Assembly (NCBI GenBank): GCA_002690875.1 | Contig: NZGH01000054.1 | Location: 40,941-100,093 of the forward strand | Length of the DNA stretch: 59,153 bases | Reading direction: 5' to 3' | Origin: Rickettsiales bacterium | Lineage (GTDB): Bacteria; Pseudomonadota; Alphaproteobacteria; TMED127 | Shown here: in pieces, positions 43,496 to 52,992 of the stretch | Layout: every line of letters starts with the position of its first letter | How positions within the stretch are numbered: the stretch's first letter is position 1 | Notes under the pieces: generated by a model | Database searches by the model: none | Told to the model about the DNA's origin: nothing | The model's input: only the letters and a program-made list of their open reading frames with translations | Position numbers and translations under genes: made by a program

Positions 43496-44107
43496 TTAGT
43501 TAGATTTGTTTATTAGTTTTGTTAATAAAGCATTTGAGGATTGGATTGTATAAGCTAATTTTTTATCAAAAAAATAATGAGATATTAAAGCTGGTATTGC
43601 AACAATTAAGCCCATCGCAGTTGTAAGTAAAGCTGTCCATATACCACCAGCTAAGATAGATGGATCAACTAAACTTCCTCCTAATTCTAACTCGTTGAAG
43701 GAGTCAATCATTCCTATCACTGTGCCTAATAAACCTATAAGTGGACTGACTTGAGCGATGATTTCAAGAGAGGGTAAAAATTTTTGAGACTTTAAATATT
43801 TTTTTTGAAGAAGACTTTCTATCTCCTGATCCTTAAAGGCTTTTGAAGTATTTGTTTCAATAATATTTAGTGTTTCAATTAGAAATATTTTTTTTTGTGA
43901 ACTGGGTTCAAGATCTATTAATCGCCTAAAATCTTTTATATTTGAGCTATTAGTTAAATTTTTTTCAAAATTTTGTAAATCAAGGTCATTGAAAAAATTT
44001 ATTTCAATAAATTTGTAGGTTATAAGCGTAAGCCCTATTGCAGACAATACCAATAAAATTGAAAAAATAATTCCACCTTTTTCAATATAATCGTAAAAAT
44101 TATCCAT
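43496..44107 (-). CDS. exbB: ExbB-like motor protein
   Basis: A 203-residue MotA/TolQ/ExbB family protein. A first membrane segment (GIIFSILLVLSAIGLTLITYKF), a cytoplasmic loop and two further segments (IAQVSPLIGLLGTVIGMIDSF and TALLTTAMGLIVAIPALISHYFF) are visible. It forms the ring around ExbD. The neighbouring ExbD, ExbD and TonB genes set it apart from TolQ of the Tol-Pal system. The gene begins 18 bases after the ABC ATPase stop, so the motor and the ABC transporter are probably one operon. Confidence 0.9.
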   Translation of the reverse strand: MDNFYDYIEKGGIIFSILLVLSAIGLTLITYKFIEINFFNDLDLQNFEKNLTNSSNIKDFRRLIDLEPSSQKKIFLIETLNIIETNTSKAFKDQEIESLLQKKYLKSQKFLPSLEIIAQVSPLIGLLGTVIGMIDSFNELELGGSLVDPSILAGGIWTALLTTAMGLIVAIPALISHYFFDKKLAYTIQSSNALLTKLINKSN

Positions 44108-44125
44108 TTTTTAAATCCTTAATAT

Positions 44126-44884
44126 TTAGATCAAACCCTCAAGTAACTGCGGATATTTTCTTTTAAGTTTTTTATATTCGCTATCAACTGACTTATTATC
44201 CAGTGTTAGAGGTTTCATGATTGATTTTACTTTGTAATCAAAAACAACTGTACCAGGTTTTTTTGAAAAGAAAAGAATTCTGTCCCCCAGAAGGATAGCC
44301 TCTTTAAGCACATGCGTAATAAAAATTACAGTAATGGGATTATTTTTTCTGTATTTAACTAAAACATCATATAAACTCTCTGAGGTAGGTTGATCCAGTG
44401 AGACAAAAGGCTCATCCATAAGTAAAACTTTTGGCTTATTAATTAGAGCTCTTGCTAAAGCAACCTTTCTTCTCATACCTCCAGAAATAGTTTTAGGATA
44501 AAAATTTAAAAAATCTTTTAGTCCAAAACATTCCAATAAAAAATCAACACTATCAGAATTAAAGTTTGATGAATCTGTTTCACAGACAAGTTCGACGTTT
44601 TCTTTTACAGTAAGCCATGGAAGTAACCTTGAAGTTTGAAAAACATAACCAAATTTTTCGACTTCTATATTCTCTTTACTCGTGGATTGAACAACCTGTT
44701 TTTCAGTATCAATTAGTCCCCCAATCATATTCATCAAAGTGGTTTTTCCACAACCAGATGGACCAACAATACACACAAACTCTTTAGGTTTTATAGATAT
44801 GTCAATGTTTTTTAAAACACTTGTCTTGTTTTTGTCATGTTTGTTATGAAAAATTTTTTCTTTAATTTTTATTTGAAAACTCAC
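44126..44884 (-). CDS. ABC transporter ATP-binding protein, nitrate/taurine type
   Basis: About 252 residues. Walker A is VGPSGCGKTT, the Q-loop region FQTSRLLPWLTV, the signature TISGGMRRKVALARAL and Walker B LLMDEPFVSLD. All are complete; the signature is typical of the SsuB/TauB/NrtD group. I prefer the GTG at 44884, which follows a GGAG site by 8 bases and lies after the permease stop. A TTG at 44917 would overlap the permease by 29 bases. Confidence 0.9.
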   Translation of the reverse strand: MSFQIKIKEKIFHNKHDKNKTSVLKNIDISIKPKEFVCIVGPSGCGKTTLMNMIGGLIDTEKQVVQSTSKENIEVEKFGYVFQTSRLLPWLTVKENVELVCETDSSNFNSDSVDFLLECFGLKDFLNFYPKTISGGMRRKVALARALINKPKVLLMDEPFVSLDQPTSESLYDVLVKYRKNNPITVIFITHVLKEAILLGDRILFFSKKPGTVVFDYKVKSIMKPLTLDNKSVDSEYKKLKRKYPQLLEGLI

Positions 44885-44888
44885 TATG

Positions 44889-45638
44889 TTATCTCCATAC
44901 CGAAATTTTTCTCTCAAACGGTCTTACTATTATAAATTCAATAATTATAATCAAAAAAACGAAAGCTAATGTGTATGCAAGAATTCCAGAAATATCAAAA
45001 AATTGAAAAAATCCGTATAATTTAAAACCAACTCCATTACTTCTTCCCAATAGCTCAACAACTAAAACTATTTTCCATATGAGTGATAATCCTGATCTTG
45101 CTGATGATAGAAGATAGGGGTAAAGTTGGGGAAATATGACTTTAAAAAAAAATTTACTTTTTTTAATTTTGTAAAATTTTGCAACTTCAACATAATCTTT
45201 TTCTATTGATCTAGCACCCTCTCTCATTATGACTGCTACCATAGGAATTTTATTTAGAGAAACTGCTAGTATTGCTGCCATTTCATTTAAGCCAAACCAT
45301 ACATAACAGAGAATTATAATTACAAGAGCTGGAACATTAAGTCCAAGAACTAACCAATCATCTAAGAAGACATTTAATTTTTTATTTCTTCCCATATAGA
45401 TCCCAAAGAAAGTTCCTATAAACATTGCTATGACAAAAGAAATAAAAACCCTTTTAAGTGTTATGAGTGTATGAAAAAATAATTCATTAGTTTTCGCTTC
45501 TTCAATGATCTTTGAAAGAACCTCTCCTGGAGATGGTAATAATTCAATATTAATAAACAAGCTGGAGATTTGCCAAATTGAAAAGAACAGAGCAACTGAA
45601 GCAATTCTTAAAATTGCGTTAGATCTGTAAAATTCCAC
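44889..45638 (-). CDS. ABC transporter permease, nitrate/taurine type
   Basis: A 249-residue membrane protein with about six hydrophobic segments and the permease loop EVAKFYKIKKSKFFFKVIFPQLYP (family EAA motif, EaA...G.....I.lP). It begins LFFSIWQISSLFINIELLPSPGEVL, typical of SsuC/TauC-type permeases (LPSPxxVL). The start is a GTG with GGAG upstream. It is between the binding protein and the ATPase in a standard three-gene ABC importer. Confidence 0.88.
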   Translation of the reverse strand: MEFYRSNAILRIASVALFFSIWQISSLFINIELLPSPGEVLSKIIEEAKTNELFFHTLITLKRVFISFVIAMFIGTFFGIYMGRNKKLNVFLDDWLVLGLNVPALVIIILCYVWFGLNEMAAILAVSLNKIPMVAVIMREGARSIEKDYVEVAKFYKIKKSKFFFKVIFPQLYPYLLSSARSGLSLIWKIVLVVELLGRSNGVGFKLYGFFQFFDISGILAYTLAFVFLIIIIEFIIVRPFERKISVWR

Positions 45639-45640
45639 AA

Positions 45641-46618
45641 TTAATTACTCCAAAAAGTTCCCGGGGATAATTCTTTAGCGTTACCAACAAGCTCTTTACC
45701 TCCAATTTTCGAAAGGATGGAGTAAAGTTTTTTTGCTCCTTCTATTTGTGACTTTGTAAACTTCTTTTTAGGAATTCCCTCTCTATATATTTCGCGAAGA
45801 TTGCTGAAAAGTAAATCGTCCTCAGCCATCATATTGGGTCTAATTTTTTCCCAAATCTTATCTGATTCAAGCATGATTTTTTTTGCTTCATCTGATGCTT
45901 TTAAGAAATTGTTAAGAACGGCATTGTTATTTTTCCCCCAATCATCTCTGAAAACCCAACCAATAACTGGTATCCCACCTGGAATACCTAGTTCATTCAA
46001 TATTTCATTAATGTTAATTACCTTCTTGAAGCTATTATCTGTTAAAAGTTTTGCTTGATATGGCCAATAAGTAAGAATTGCATCAAAATTACTCTGTTGC
46101 ATTTTTTTATTTAATAATGGTGGAGCACCAAAAATTGGTCTGCTTAAATCAATTAAATCCATACCATGTTTTTTTTTATAATATGCTCTGAAGATTAACC
46201 AACCCTTATCAACTTGCCCTCCTGCAACACCTATTTTTTTGTTCTTAAGATCTAGGTCATTGACTATTTGTGATTTTTTGGAAGCAATTAAGCCGCCTGC
46301 AGCCATAGAATGAGGTATAAAAGAAAATAATCTTTTTTCATTTCTTTGTCTGGAAACCCAAAACCAGTCAGTTACAATAAGATCAACAGCACCACCTTGT
46401 AAGGCAACAGCAGCAGCATTTTTACTTGCCAATTCTACTATTTCAAGTTCAAAGGAGTTTTTTTTATCAAGGTCTAAATCTTGAATTAGTTTTAACTCCC
46501 AATTTACACTTCCATATTGCAGAGACCCAATTCGTATTTTTTTTGCTAAAGAGTCAGTTGAATTAAAACTAAATATAAATACACTGAGAAAAAAAATTTT
46601 TAAGATGATATTCTTCAT
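45641..46618 (-). CDS. ABC transporter substrate-binding protein, NitT/TauT/NMT1-like
   Basis: A 325-residue exported protein: signal peptide (ILKIFFLSVFIFSFNSTDSLA) followed by KIRIGSLQYGSVNWEL, then ALQGGAVDLIVTDWFWVSRQR near residue 75 and GKKIGVAGGQV-like NKKIGVAGGQVDKGW near residue 126. This is the periplasmic-binding-protein-like II layout of the nitrate/taurine group. The DWFWVSRQR stretch is unusual for sulfonate binders. I have a weak memory of it in binding proteins near methanol/lanthanide genes, which I cannot confirm. Substrate unknown. Confidence 0.85.
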   Translation of the reverse strand: MKNIILKIFFLSVFIFSFNSTDSLAKKIRIGSLQYGSVNWELKLIQDLDLDKKNSFELEIVELASKNAAAVALQGGAVDLIVTDWFWVSRQRNEKRLFSFIPHSMAAGGLIASKKSQIVNDLDLKNKKIGVAGGQVDKGWLIFRAYYKKKHGMDLIDLSRPIFGAPPLLNKKMQQSNFDAILTYWPYQAKLLTDNSFKKVININEILNELGIPGGIPVIGWVFRDDWGKNNNAVLNNFLKASDEAKKIMLESDKIWEKIRPNMMAEDDLLFSNLREIYREGIPKKKFTKSQIEGAKKLYSILSKIGGKELVGNAKELSPGTFWSN

Positions 46619-46651
46619 AAACTTAGGATAATACTAATTAACAAATAAATG

Positions 46652-46681
46652 TTATCAAATGTTTTTGAATAATTATATAAT
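46652..46681 (+). promoter_or_regulatory. Possible promoter of tusA
   Basis: A perfect TATAAT occurs at 46676-46681 with a weak TTATCA (46652-46657) 18 bases upstream and the tusA ATG 20 bases downstream. The -35 match is poor. Confidence 0.3.
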
Positions 46682-46700
46682 GTTTTTTTTTTTAAACGCT

Positions 46701-46931
46701 ATGATAAAAAACATAAAATTAATCAATCTCATGGGTTTAAGATGTCCGTTGCCTGTCTTAAAGATTGCGAAAAAAATCAAAGAGATAAAGAAAGGCGATA
46801 TTATAAAAGTTAAAGTTGACGACCCTAAAGCAGAAAACGACATTAATGAACTCAAAAAACAAATTAAAATAAAAATAATAAAAAAAATTAAACACAATGA
46901 TTTCATGTTGTTTGAAATAGAAAAGAATTAA
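46701..46931 (+). CDS. tusA: TusA/SirA-family sulfur carrier
   Basis: A 76-residue protein from the ATG at 46701, chosen because it gives the usual start before LMGLRCPLPVLKIAKKI. The CPxP motif with its cysteine is the persulfide-carrying site of TusA. TusA moves sulfur from cysteine desulfurase for tRNA 2-thiouridine and other uses. A longer frame from 46659 has a hydrophobic non-conserved start. The family has several paralogues, so the exact role is not fixed. Confidence 0.82.
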   Translation: MIKNIKLINLMGLRCPLPVLKIAKKIKEIKKGDIIKVKVDDPKAENDINELKKQIKIKIIKKIKHNDFMLFEIEKN

Positions 46932-46938
46932 GAATTTT

Positions 46939-47166
46939 ATGGATTTACTAAATAAAAATGTGACAAATCTCTCATTTGAGGAAGCTTTCGAACGTTTGAA
47001 TAAAGTTGTTGAGTTAATTGAAAGTGGTGATGTAAGTTTAGACGAATCAATTAAGTACTATGAGATAGGGGTTCTCCTTAAAAACCATTGTGAAGATAAA
47101 CTAAAAAATGCAGAGATAAAAATTAAAAAGGTTATCGATAATAAAATAAAAAATATTGATGAATAA
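46939..47166 (+). CDS. xseB: Exodeoxyribonuclease VII small subunit
   Basis: A 75-residue protein with the whole XseB pattern: LSFEEAFERLNKVVELIESGDVSLDESIKYYEIGVLL, then KLKNAEIKIKKV. XseB binds XseA to make a single-strand DNA exonuclease. It precedes ispA, as in many proteobacteria. It starts 7 bases after tusA and overlaps ispA by 8 bases. xseA is not in the window. Confidence 0.9.
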   Translation: MDLLNKNVTNLSFEEAFERLNKVVELIESGDVSLDESIKYYEIGVLLKNHCEDKLKNAEIKIKKVIDNKIKNIDE

Positions 47167-48055
47167 AGATTTCAGAAATATCGAAAAAATTATAAAGAGC
47201 TTTTCGACTGATTTTGAAAAAAAACTCCTTGGTTTTTTGCCAAAAAATTTTTTTTTTTCCGATAAATTAGATAATGCAATGAAATATGTTGTAAAGGTTG
47301 GCGGTAAGAGGCTGAGACCATTGATATTAAAAGAAATTTCTTCGATATTAGGTGTAAAAAAAGGAAATTCCGACAGAGTTGCGGCAGGTATAGAATTTAT
47401 ACATTGCTATTCTTTAGTTCATGACGATCTTCCTGCAATGGATGATGATGATATGAGAAGAGGACATCCAACTTGCCATCTAAAATTTGATGAAGCAACA
47501 GCAATTTTGGTTGGTGATGCTTTCCAATCTTTAGCATTTGAAATTATTTCCCATAAAAAAACACATAACAACGCAGAAGTCAGATGCAATTTGATAACTG
47601 AACTAGCTAAATCATCTGGTGCTCAAGGAATGGTTGGAGGACAGATGTTAGACTTAGAAGCTGAAAAAAAAACATTAAGTTTAGAGAAAATTTTTGAATT
47701 ACAAAGGTTAAAAACAGGTGAATTGTTCAGGTTTTCTTGCATAGCCCCTTGTATTTTAGCTGAAAGACATGAAGAGCTAGAAATTTTTGGTAATTTTTCA
47801 TCTAAACTTGGTCTAGCATTTCAGATTAAAGATGATTTATTAGATGTTGAGGGAAACATAATTGATGTTGGTAAAAAAACAGGAAAAGATCTTAAACAAG
47901 GAAAGGAAACTTTAATTTCACTTCTTGGAAAAGAAAATGCAAAAAAGAAATCTGAGGATTTGATAGAAGAATCTATAAAAATAATTAAACCGTATGGAGA
48001 AAAAGCAAAAAATTTGATTGATTTAGCAAACTTTATAATTTCACGAAACAAATAA
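47159..48055 (+). CDS. ispA: Farnesyl diphosphate synthase
   Basis: A 298-residue prenyl synthase with GGKRLRP near residue 48, the first motif VHDDLPAMDDDDMRRG and the second FQIKDDLLDVEG. The first motif contains the DDxxxxD spacing that marks bacterial FPP synthases. It makes farnesyl diphosphate for undecaprenyl and quinone side chains, and supplies the precursor for CrtE. I chose the ATG at 47159 over a TTG one codon earlier. dxs, usually next to it, is absent here. Confidence 0.92.
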   Translation: MNKDFRNIEKIIKSFSTDFEKKLLGFLPKNFFFSDKLDNAMKYVVKVGGKRLRPLILKEISSILGVKKGNSDRVAAGIEFIHCYSLVHDDLPAMDDDDMRRGHPTCHLKFDEATAILVGDAFQSLAFEIISHKKTHNNAEVRCNLITELAKSSGAQGMVGGQMLDLEAEKKTLSLEKIFELQRLKTGELFRFSCIAPCILAERHEELEIFGNFSSKLGLAFQIKDDLLDVEGNIIDVGKKTGKDLKQGKETLISLLGKENAKKKSEDLIEESIKIIKPYGEKAKNLIDLANFIISRNK

Positions 48056-48064
48056 ATAATAGAA

Positions 48065-48832
48065 ATGTTTAGCTCAAACATTGTCTCAAAAAAACTTAAC
48101 AATAAAAGATTAGACTTAGTTTTAGTAGAAATGGGTGTTGTTAACTCTAGACAAAGAGCAATTTCACTCATTATGAGTGGTAATGTTTATATAACCGATA
48201 AAAAAGCTGATAAACCTGGAAAATTAATCAAGAATAAACAAATAATTCGAATAAAAAAAAATGACAACCCATGGGTTTCAAGAGGTGGACTGAAATTAGC
48301 AAAAGCAATTAATAATTTCAAAATTAAAGTAAATGACAAAATTTGTGCTGATATTGGATGTTCAACAGGTGGATTCAGTGATGTTCTTTTGAAAAATGGT
48401 GCGAAAAAAATTTTTGCAATTGATGTTGGTTATGGTCAGTTTGATTGGAGATTAAGAAATTCGAAAAAAATTATTTTATTAGAAAGAACAAATGCTAAAT
48501 TTGTAAATTCCAAAGTTATTACAGAATTAGTTGATTTAGTAGTTTGTGATGTCAGTTTTATTTCATTAAAAAAAGTAATTTTACCTTTCAAAAAACTATT
48601 AAAAAAAAAATATGAAATTATAGTACTTATAAAACCTCAATTTGAAGTTTCTAAGAAACTAGTTGGAAAGAAAGGAATTATTAGAGATGAGAAAATTCAC
48701 AGCACTGTTTGTGAGAATATAAATCATTGGTTTGTTGAAAATTTTTCGCCAGATTACCTTGATATTATCGACAGTCCAATTTTAGGCCAAAAAGGAAATA
48801 AAGAATTTCTAATTTATGTCAAAAAGAGCTAA
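48065..48832 (+). CDS. tlyA: TlyA-family rRNA methyltransferase/hemolysin-like protein
   Basis: A 255-residue protein. An N-terminal S4 RNA-binding domain ([33 protein letters not shown]) is followed by [13 protein letters not shown] and an FtsJ-like methyltransferase domain with [17 protein letters not shown] and [10 protein letters not shown]. TlyA methylates 2-prime hydroxyls of 16S and 23S rRNA in mycobacteria; the name hemolysin is historical. Placement after ispA fits the alphaproteobacterial xseB-ispA-(dxs)-tlyA order. Its 3-prime end overlaps aroC (convergent) by 4 bases. Confidence 0.92.
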   Translation: MFSSNIVSKKLNNKRLDLVLVEMGVVNSRQRAISLIMSGNVYITDKKADKPGKLIKNKQIIRIKKNDNPWVSRGGLKLAKAINNFKIKVNDKICADIGCSTGGFSDVLLKNGAKKIFAIDVGYGQFDWRLRNSKKIILLERTNAKFVNSKVITELVDLVVCDVSFISLKKVILPFKKLLKKKYEIIVLIKPQFEVSKKLVGKKGIIRDEKIHSTVCENINHWFVENFSPDYLDIIDSPILGQKGNKEFLIYVKKS

Positions 48833-49896
48833 TTATTAATTTTATTCGTAAGAAATAAGTCAGCAAGTACAATTGCAACCATTGCTTCCCCGATCGGAAC
48901 TGCCCTGATACCCACGCATGGATCATGTCTTCCCTTAGTCATAATTTCAGTGTTCTCGCCATTGACATCAATGGTTTTTTTTTTTTTCAATATTGAGCTT
49001 GTTGGTTTGACAACAAACTTAATTACAATGTCTTGTCCTGATGTAATCCCACCTAATGATCCACCTGAATTATTGGATTTGAATGAAATTTTATTTTTCA
49101 AAATACTAATTTCGTCGGCATTTTCTTCACCACTTAGTTCAGCTGATTTAAATCCCGAACCAATTTCGAAACCTTTAACAGCAGGAATACTCATTATTGC
49201 TCTAGCTAAAAGTGCTTCTACTTTATCAAAAACAGGTTCACCAAGACCAATTGGAACGCCTGAAACGTTAATTTGTATGATTGCACCGATAGATGAACCA
49301 TTTTTTCTAACTCTTTTTAGGTAATTTTCCCATTTCTTAACAGTTGATTTATCAGGACAAAAAAAGTCATTATTTTCTATTTCATTCCAATTCCACCTTT
49401 TTTCATCAATTTTTTCTTTACCTATTTGAATTAATGCGCCTTTAACCTTAACTTTACTTCCGAGTATTTTCTGCGCTATTGCACCTGCAGCAACTCTCAT
49501 TGCCGTCTCTCTTGCTGATGCTCTTCCTCCCCCCCTGTAATCTCTAATCCCATATTTTTTAAAATAGGTAAAATCAGCGTGACCTGGTCTAAATTTTTTT
49601 TTTATTTCTTCATAATCTTTTGATCTAGTGTCTTCATTGAAAATTATTAAGGAAATGGGTGTGCCGGTTGTGATGCCATTAAATACTCCAGATAGAATTT
49701 TAACTTTATCACCTTCTTTTCTTTGTGTTGTATACTTAGATTGACCTGGTTTCCTTCTTTCAAGAAATTTTTGAATGTATTTCTCAGTTAATTTCATTTT
49801 TGAGGGTACTCCTTCTATAATACATCCTAATGCTTCACCATGACTTTCTCCCCAAGTTGAAATTTTAAATAGCTTTCCAATGGTACTTCCAGTCAT
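48829..49896 (-). CDS. aroC: Chorismate synthase
   Basis: A 355-residue AroC with the N-terminal [22 protein letters not shown], then [39 protein letters not shown] and the C-terminal [20 protein letters not shown]. All the FMN- and EPSP-binding signatures are intact. It makes chorismate, the branch point to aromatic amino acids, folate and quinones. It lies one base after fabI, so the two are probably cotranscribed. Confidence 0.98.
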   Translation of the reverse strand: MTGSTIGKLFKISTWGESHGEALGCIIEGVPSKMKLTEKYIQKFLERRKPGQSKYTTQRKEGDKVKILSGVFNGITTGTPISLIIFNEDTRSKDYEEIKKKFRPGHADFTYFKKYGIRDYRGGGRASARETAMRVAAGAIAQKILGSKVKVKGALIQIGKEKIDEKRWNWNEIENNDFFCPDKSTVKKWENYLKRVRKNGSSIGAIIQINVSGVPIGLGEPVFDKVEALLARAIMSIPAVKGFEIGSGFKSAELSGEENADEISILKNKISFKSNNSGGSLGGITSGQDIVIKFVVKPTSSILKKKKTIDVNGENTEIMTKGRHDPCVGIRAVPIGEAMVAIVLADLFLTNKINN

Positions 49897-49897
49897 T

Positions 49898-50707
49898 TTA
49901 TTCTACCGAAATATCTGGTGCATCAACAGCTTTCATACCAACAACATGATATCCACAATCGACATGAACGACTTCACCCGTAACTCCAGACGACAAGTCT
50001 GAAAGAAGGTAGGATGCATTTTTTCCTACCTCTTGAATAGTTGTACTTCTTCTTAAAGGTGAATTATATTCATTCCACTTTAAAATATATCTAAAATCTG
50101 AAATTCCTGACGCTGCTAAAGTTTTAATTGGACCTGCTGAAATAGCATTAACTCTGATATTTTCTCTACCAAGATCTTCAGCTAAGTATTTTACGCTCGT
50201 TTCCAAAGCAGACTTAGCAATACCCATAACATTATAATGTGGCATTACTCTCTCAGCACCTAGATAAGATAACGTAAGAATCTGTCCGCCTTTATTCATA
50301 AGCTTTCTTGCTCTTTGGCAGATAGCTGTAAATGAATAACAAGAAACGTTTAATGTATTTATAAAGTTTTCTCTCGTAGTTTCAATATATCCACCTTTTA
50401 ATTCATTTTTATCAGAAAAAGCGATTGAATGAACGATAAAATCGATAGAGGACCATTTTTTAGAGATCTTAGAAAAGAATTGGTCAATGCTTTCATCATC
50501 TTTTACATCACATTCAAAAACCATTTCAGAGTTACAATTTTTTGCTAAAGGAATTACCCTTTTTTTAATTGACTCATTTACATAAGAGAAAGCTAGATTG
50601 GCGCCTAACTGATTAAGTTGATCAGCTATTCCCCAAGCAATTGACTTGTCATTTGCAATGCCAAGTACTATACCTTTTTTATCTTTTAAATTAATAATTG
50701 ATGCCAT
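49898..50707 (-). CDS. fabI: Enoyl-[acyl-carrier-protein] reductase FabI
   Basis: A 269-residue SDR protein. The FabI-type NAD site is [19 protein letters not shown], and the active-site Tyr and Lys lie in [19 protein letters not shown] with Y-x6-K spacing, which marks FabI rather than ordinary SDRs. The C-terminal [17 protein letters not shown] is typical. It reduces the enoyl-ACP at the end of each fatty-acid elongation cycle. It is divergent from pdxH with a 54-base gap. Confidence 0.97.
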   Translation of the reverse strand: MASIINLKDKKGIVLGIANDKSIAWGIADQLNQLGANLAFSYVNESIKKRVIPLAKNCNSEMVFECDVKDDESIDQFFSKISKKWSSIDFIVHSIAFSDKNELKGGYIETTRENFINTLNVSCYSFTAICQRARKLMNKGGQILTLSYLGAERVMPHYNVMGIAKSALETSVKYLAEDLGRENIRVNAISAGPIKTLAASGISDFRYILKWNEYNSPLRRSTTIQEVGKNASYLLSDLSSGVTGEVVHVDCGYHVVGMKAVDAPDISVE

Positions 50708-50761
50708 AACCTTTAATACTTATATTTAATTTTATAATACATTTCATTCTAAAAACAAATA

Positions 50762-51331
50762 ATGAATCCTTTTAATAAATTTAACAAATGGTTTAGTCTA
50801 GCAAAAAAAAGCTTTGAGTTTGATCCTACAGCTTTCGCTCTATCTACAAGTTCAGATAATAAGCCAGATGTAAGAATGGTTTTATTAAAAAAAATTTTAC
50901 CAGATGGCTTTGTATTTTTTACTAATATTAAAAGTAATAAGGGTAAACAATTTTTAAAAAATAATAATCTTGCAATGTGCTTTTATTGGGAAAGCTTAAA
51001 AAAGCAAATAAGAATTTCTGGAAGAGGATTTATAGTTAATGAAAATGAATCTGATTCATACTTTTCTTCAAGACCAAGAGAAAGTCAACTTGGCGCTTGG
51101 GCTTCAAAACAGTCATCTGTAATTCAAAGTAGAAAAGTTTTAATAAACAGATTCCAAAAATATGAAAAAAAATTTAAAAAAAAGACAGTCACTAGACCAT
51201 CATATTGGGTTGGAATAAAAGTGGTGCCAAAATGCTTTGAATTTTGGAAGGGAAATCAATTTAGATTGCATGAAAGGGAAGTATATTATTTCAAAAAAAA
51301 GGTATGGGAGAAAAAAATCTTGTCACCCTAA
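50762..51331 (+). CDS. pdxH: Pyridoxamine 5'-phosphate oxidase
   Basis: A 189-residue PdxH. The segments FDPTAFALSTSSDNKPDVRMVLLK near the start, FVFFTNIKSNKGKQF, YFSSRPRESQLGAWASKQS and the C-terminal FEFWKGNQFRLHER are characteristic. It uses FMN to oxidise pyridoxamine or pyridoxine phosphate to PLP. PLP is the cofactor of ALAS, which is encoded convergently just three bases away, and of SerC. Confidence 0.96.
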   Translation: MNPFNKFNKWFSLAKKSFEFDPTAFALSTSSDNKPDVRMVLLKKILPDGFVFFTNIKSNKGKQFLKNNNLAMCFYWESLKKQIRISGRGFIVNENESDSYFSSRPRESQLGAWASKQSSVIQSRKVLINRFQKYEKKFKKKTVTRPSYWVGIKVVPKCFEFWKGNQFRLHEREVYYFKKKVWEKKILSP

Positions 51332-51334
51332 ACC

Positions 51335-52546
51335 TTAAGCTGCATATTTAATACTTAAATTTTCAAAAACTATTTTAAGAGCCTTTACCAACTCCTTGAT
51401 CATCTTCTGGCTGTGATTAGGGGAACACGTTATTCTTAATCTTTCGGTTCCTCTGGGTACAGTTGGATGGTTAATCGGCTGTACATATATTTTAAAATCA
51501 TCTAACAAAATTTGACTAGCTTTTTTACAGAGCTTGGGATCTCCTATTAATACTGGTATTATATGACTGTTGTGATCTAAAAATGGTATGTTATTTTTTT
51601 TTAGTTGATTTTTTAACTTTTTAACAATGTCAAACATCATTTCTCTTTCTTCATCAGAAAATTTCAAGTGTCTGATTGAAGCATAAGCTCCTGCGGCAAT
51701 ACATGGTGGTAAAGATGTTGTAAAAATAAAACCGGATGCAAAACTTCTTATAAAATCGACAAGTTCTTTGCGACCTGTAATGTATCCCCCAATAACACCG
51801 AATGATTTTGCTAGTGTTCCCTGAATTATATCAATTTGATCCATTACACCAAGCTTTTCTGCTACACCAGCCCCACGGTTTCCATAAATTCCTACGGCAT
51901 GAACTTCATCTAAAAAAGTTAATGCATTGTATTTTTTAGCTAATTGACATATTTCTCTTATGGGAGAAAAGTCACCGTCCATCGAGTAGACAGATTCAAA
52001 TATTATTACTTTAGTAACATTTTTTTCTGCAGCCTGAAGTTTTTTTTCAAGATCAAATAGATCGTTATGTTTAAAAATTAATTTTTTAGCACCAGAGTTT
52101 TTAATTCCTTGAATCATTGATGCATGATTCTTTTCGTCTGATATAAATACACAATCTGGTAGTTTTTTTCCAAGTGTTGATAATGTTGCTTGGTTAGCAA
52201 GATATCCAGAGTTGAAAAGTAATGCAGATTCTTTCTGATGAAGGTAACAAAGTTCTCTTTCTAATAAAACATGATAGTGATTAGTTCCCGATATATTTCT
52301 TGTACCACCCGAACCTGCGCCGACTTTTTTTAATGCGTTTAACATACTTTCAATTACTGTATTTTTTTGACTCATTCCTAGATAGTCGTTACTACACCAT
52401 ACTGTGACTTCGGATACTTTATCATCTTTGTAATTTAATGCTTGAGGAAAGTTTCCAGCGATTTTTTCTAGATCAGCAAAAACTCTATAGTTACCCTCGT
52501 CTTTTAGTTTAGTCAGTTCTTTTTTGAAAAATTGGTAATAATTCAT
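51335..52546 (-). CDS. hemA: 5-aminolevulinate synthase (C4 pathway)
   Basis: A 403-residue alpha-oxoamine synthase that starts [28 protein letters not shown], as in alphaproteobacterial ALAS. It has [44 protein letters not shown] and the PLP lysine in [13 protein letters not shown]. It condenses glycine and succinyl-CoA to 5-aminolevulinate, and is typical of alphaproteobacteria and mitochondria. It overlaps msrB by 4 bases. Glycine is also the substrate of ThiO nearby. Confidence 0.96.
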   Translation of the reverse strand: MNYYQFFKKELTKLKDEGNYRVFADLEKIAGNFPQALNYKDDKVSEVTVWCSNDYLGMSQKNTVIESMLNALKKVGAGSGGTRNISGTNHYHVLLERELCYLHQKESALLFNSGYLANQATLSTLGKKLPDCVFISDEKNHASMIQGIKNSGAKKLIFKHNDLFDLEKKLQAAEKNVTKVIIFESVYSMDGDFSPIREICQLAKKYNALTFLDEVHAVGIYGNRGAGVAEKLGVMDQIDIIQGTLAKSFGVIGGYITGRKELVDFIRSFASGFIFTTSLPPCIAAGAYASIRHLKFSDEEREMMFDIVKKLKNQLKKNNIPFLDHNSHIIPVLIGDPKLCKKASQILLDDFKIYVQPINHPTVPRGTERLRITCSPNHSQKMIKELVKALKIVFENLSIKYAA

Positions 52547-52926
52547 TTTTTTTTAAAATTTATTGCCACAGAGTTAATACAGTATCTCTTTTCGCTAGGT
52601 TTGGGACCATCATCAAAAACATGCCCAAGATGTGCATTGCAACTTTTGCACCTGACTTCAGTTCTAGTCATACCATAAGAATGATCTTGAATATAGGAAA
52701 GTGCTTCAGAATCAGAGGTCTCAGAGAAACTAGGCCAACCTGAGCTTGATTTAAACTTTTTATCTGAGTTGAATAATTTTCGATTGCAACATATGCATTG
52801 ATAGCTCCCTTTTTCAAAAAAATTAAAATATTTTCCTGTAAAGGGTCCTTCCGTTTTGGCGTTCTGAGTAACTTCAAATGCAAGTTTACTAAGCCTTTTC
52901 TGTAAATTTGTTTTATTTATGGTCAT
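52543..52926 (-). CDS. msrB: Methionine-R-sulfoxide reductase MsrB
   Basis: A 127-residue MsrB from the ATG at 52926. Two zinc-binding Cys pairs are present (CICC and CKSC), with [26 protein letters not shown] and the catalytic cysteine in [11 protein letters not shown]. It reduces methionine-R-sulfoxide in oxidised proteins. This is reasonable in a light-exposed, photosensitiser-containing cell, but that link is inference. It is coupled to hemA by ATGA. Confidence 0.96.
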   Translation of the reverse strand: MTINKTNLQKRLSKLAFEVTQNAKTEGPFTGKYFNFFEKGSYQCICCNRKLFNSDKKFKSSSGWPSFSETSDSEALSYIQDHSYGMTRTEVRCKSCNAHLGHVFDDGPKPSEKRYCINSVAINFKKK

Positions 52927-52992
52927 AATCAAATACTCTAGCTATATAATAAATAAGTAAATTTTTTAAACAAAAAATAATAATATTTTCTT

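Noticed and set aside
47821..48171. Open frame on the minus strand across ispA and tlyA
   Set aside because: It overlaps two confidently identified genes on the other strand and has no recognisable domain.
50708..50761. Promoter for pdxH (TATAAT at 50733-50738)
   Set aside because: No -35-like hexamer occurs at 16 to 18 bases; the match alone is not informative in this AT-rich gap.
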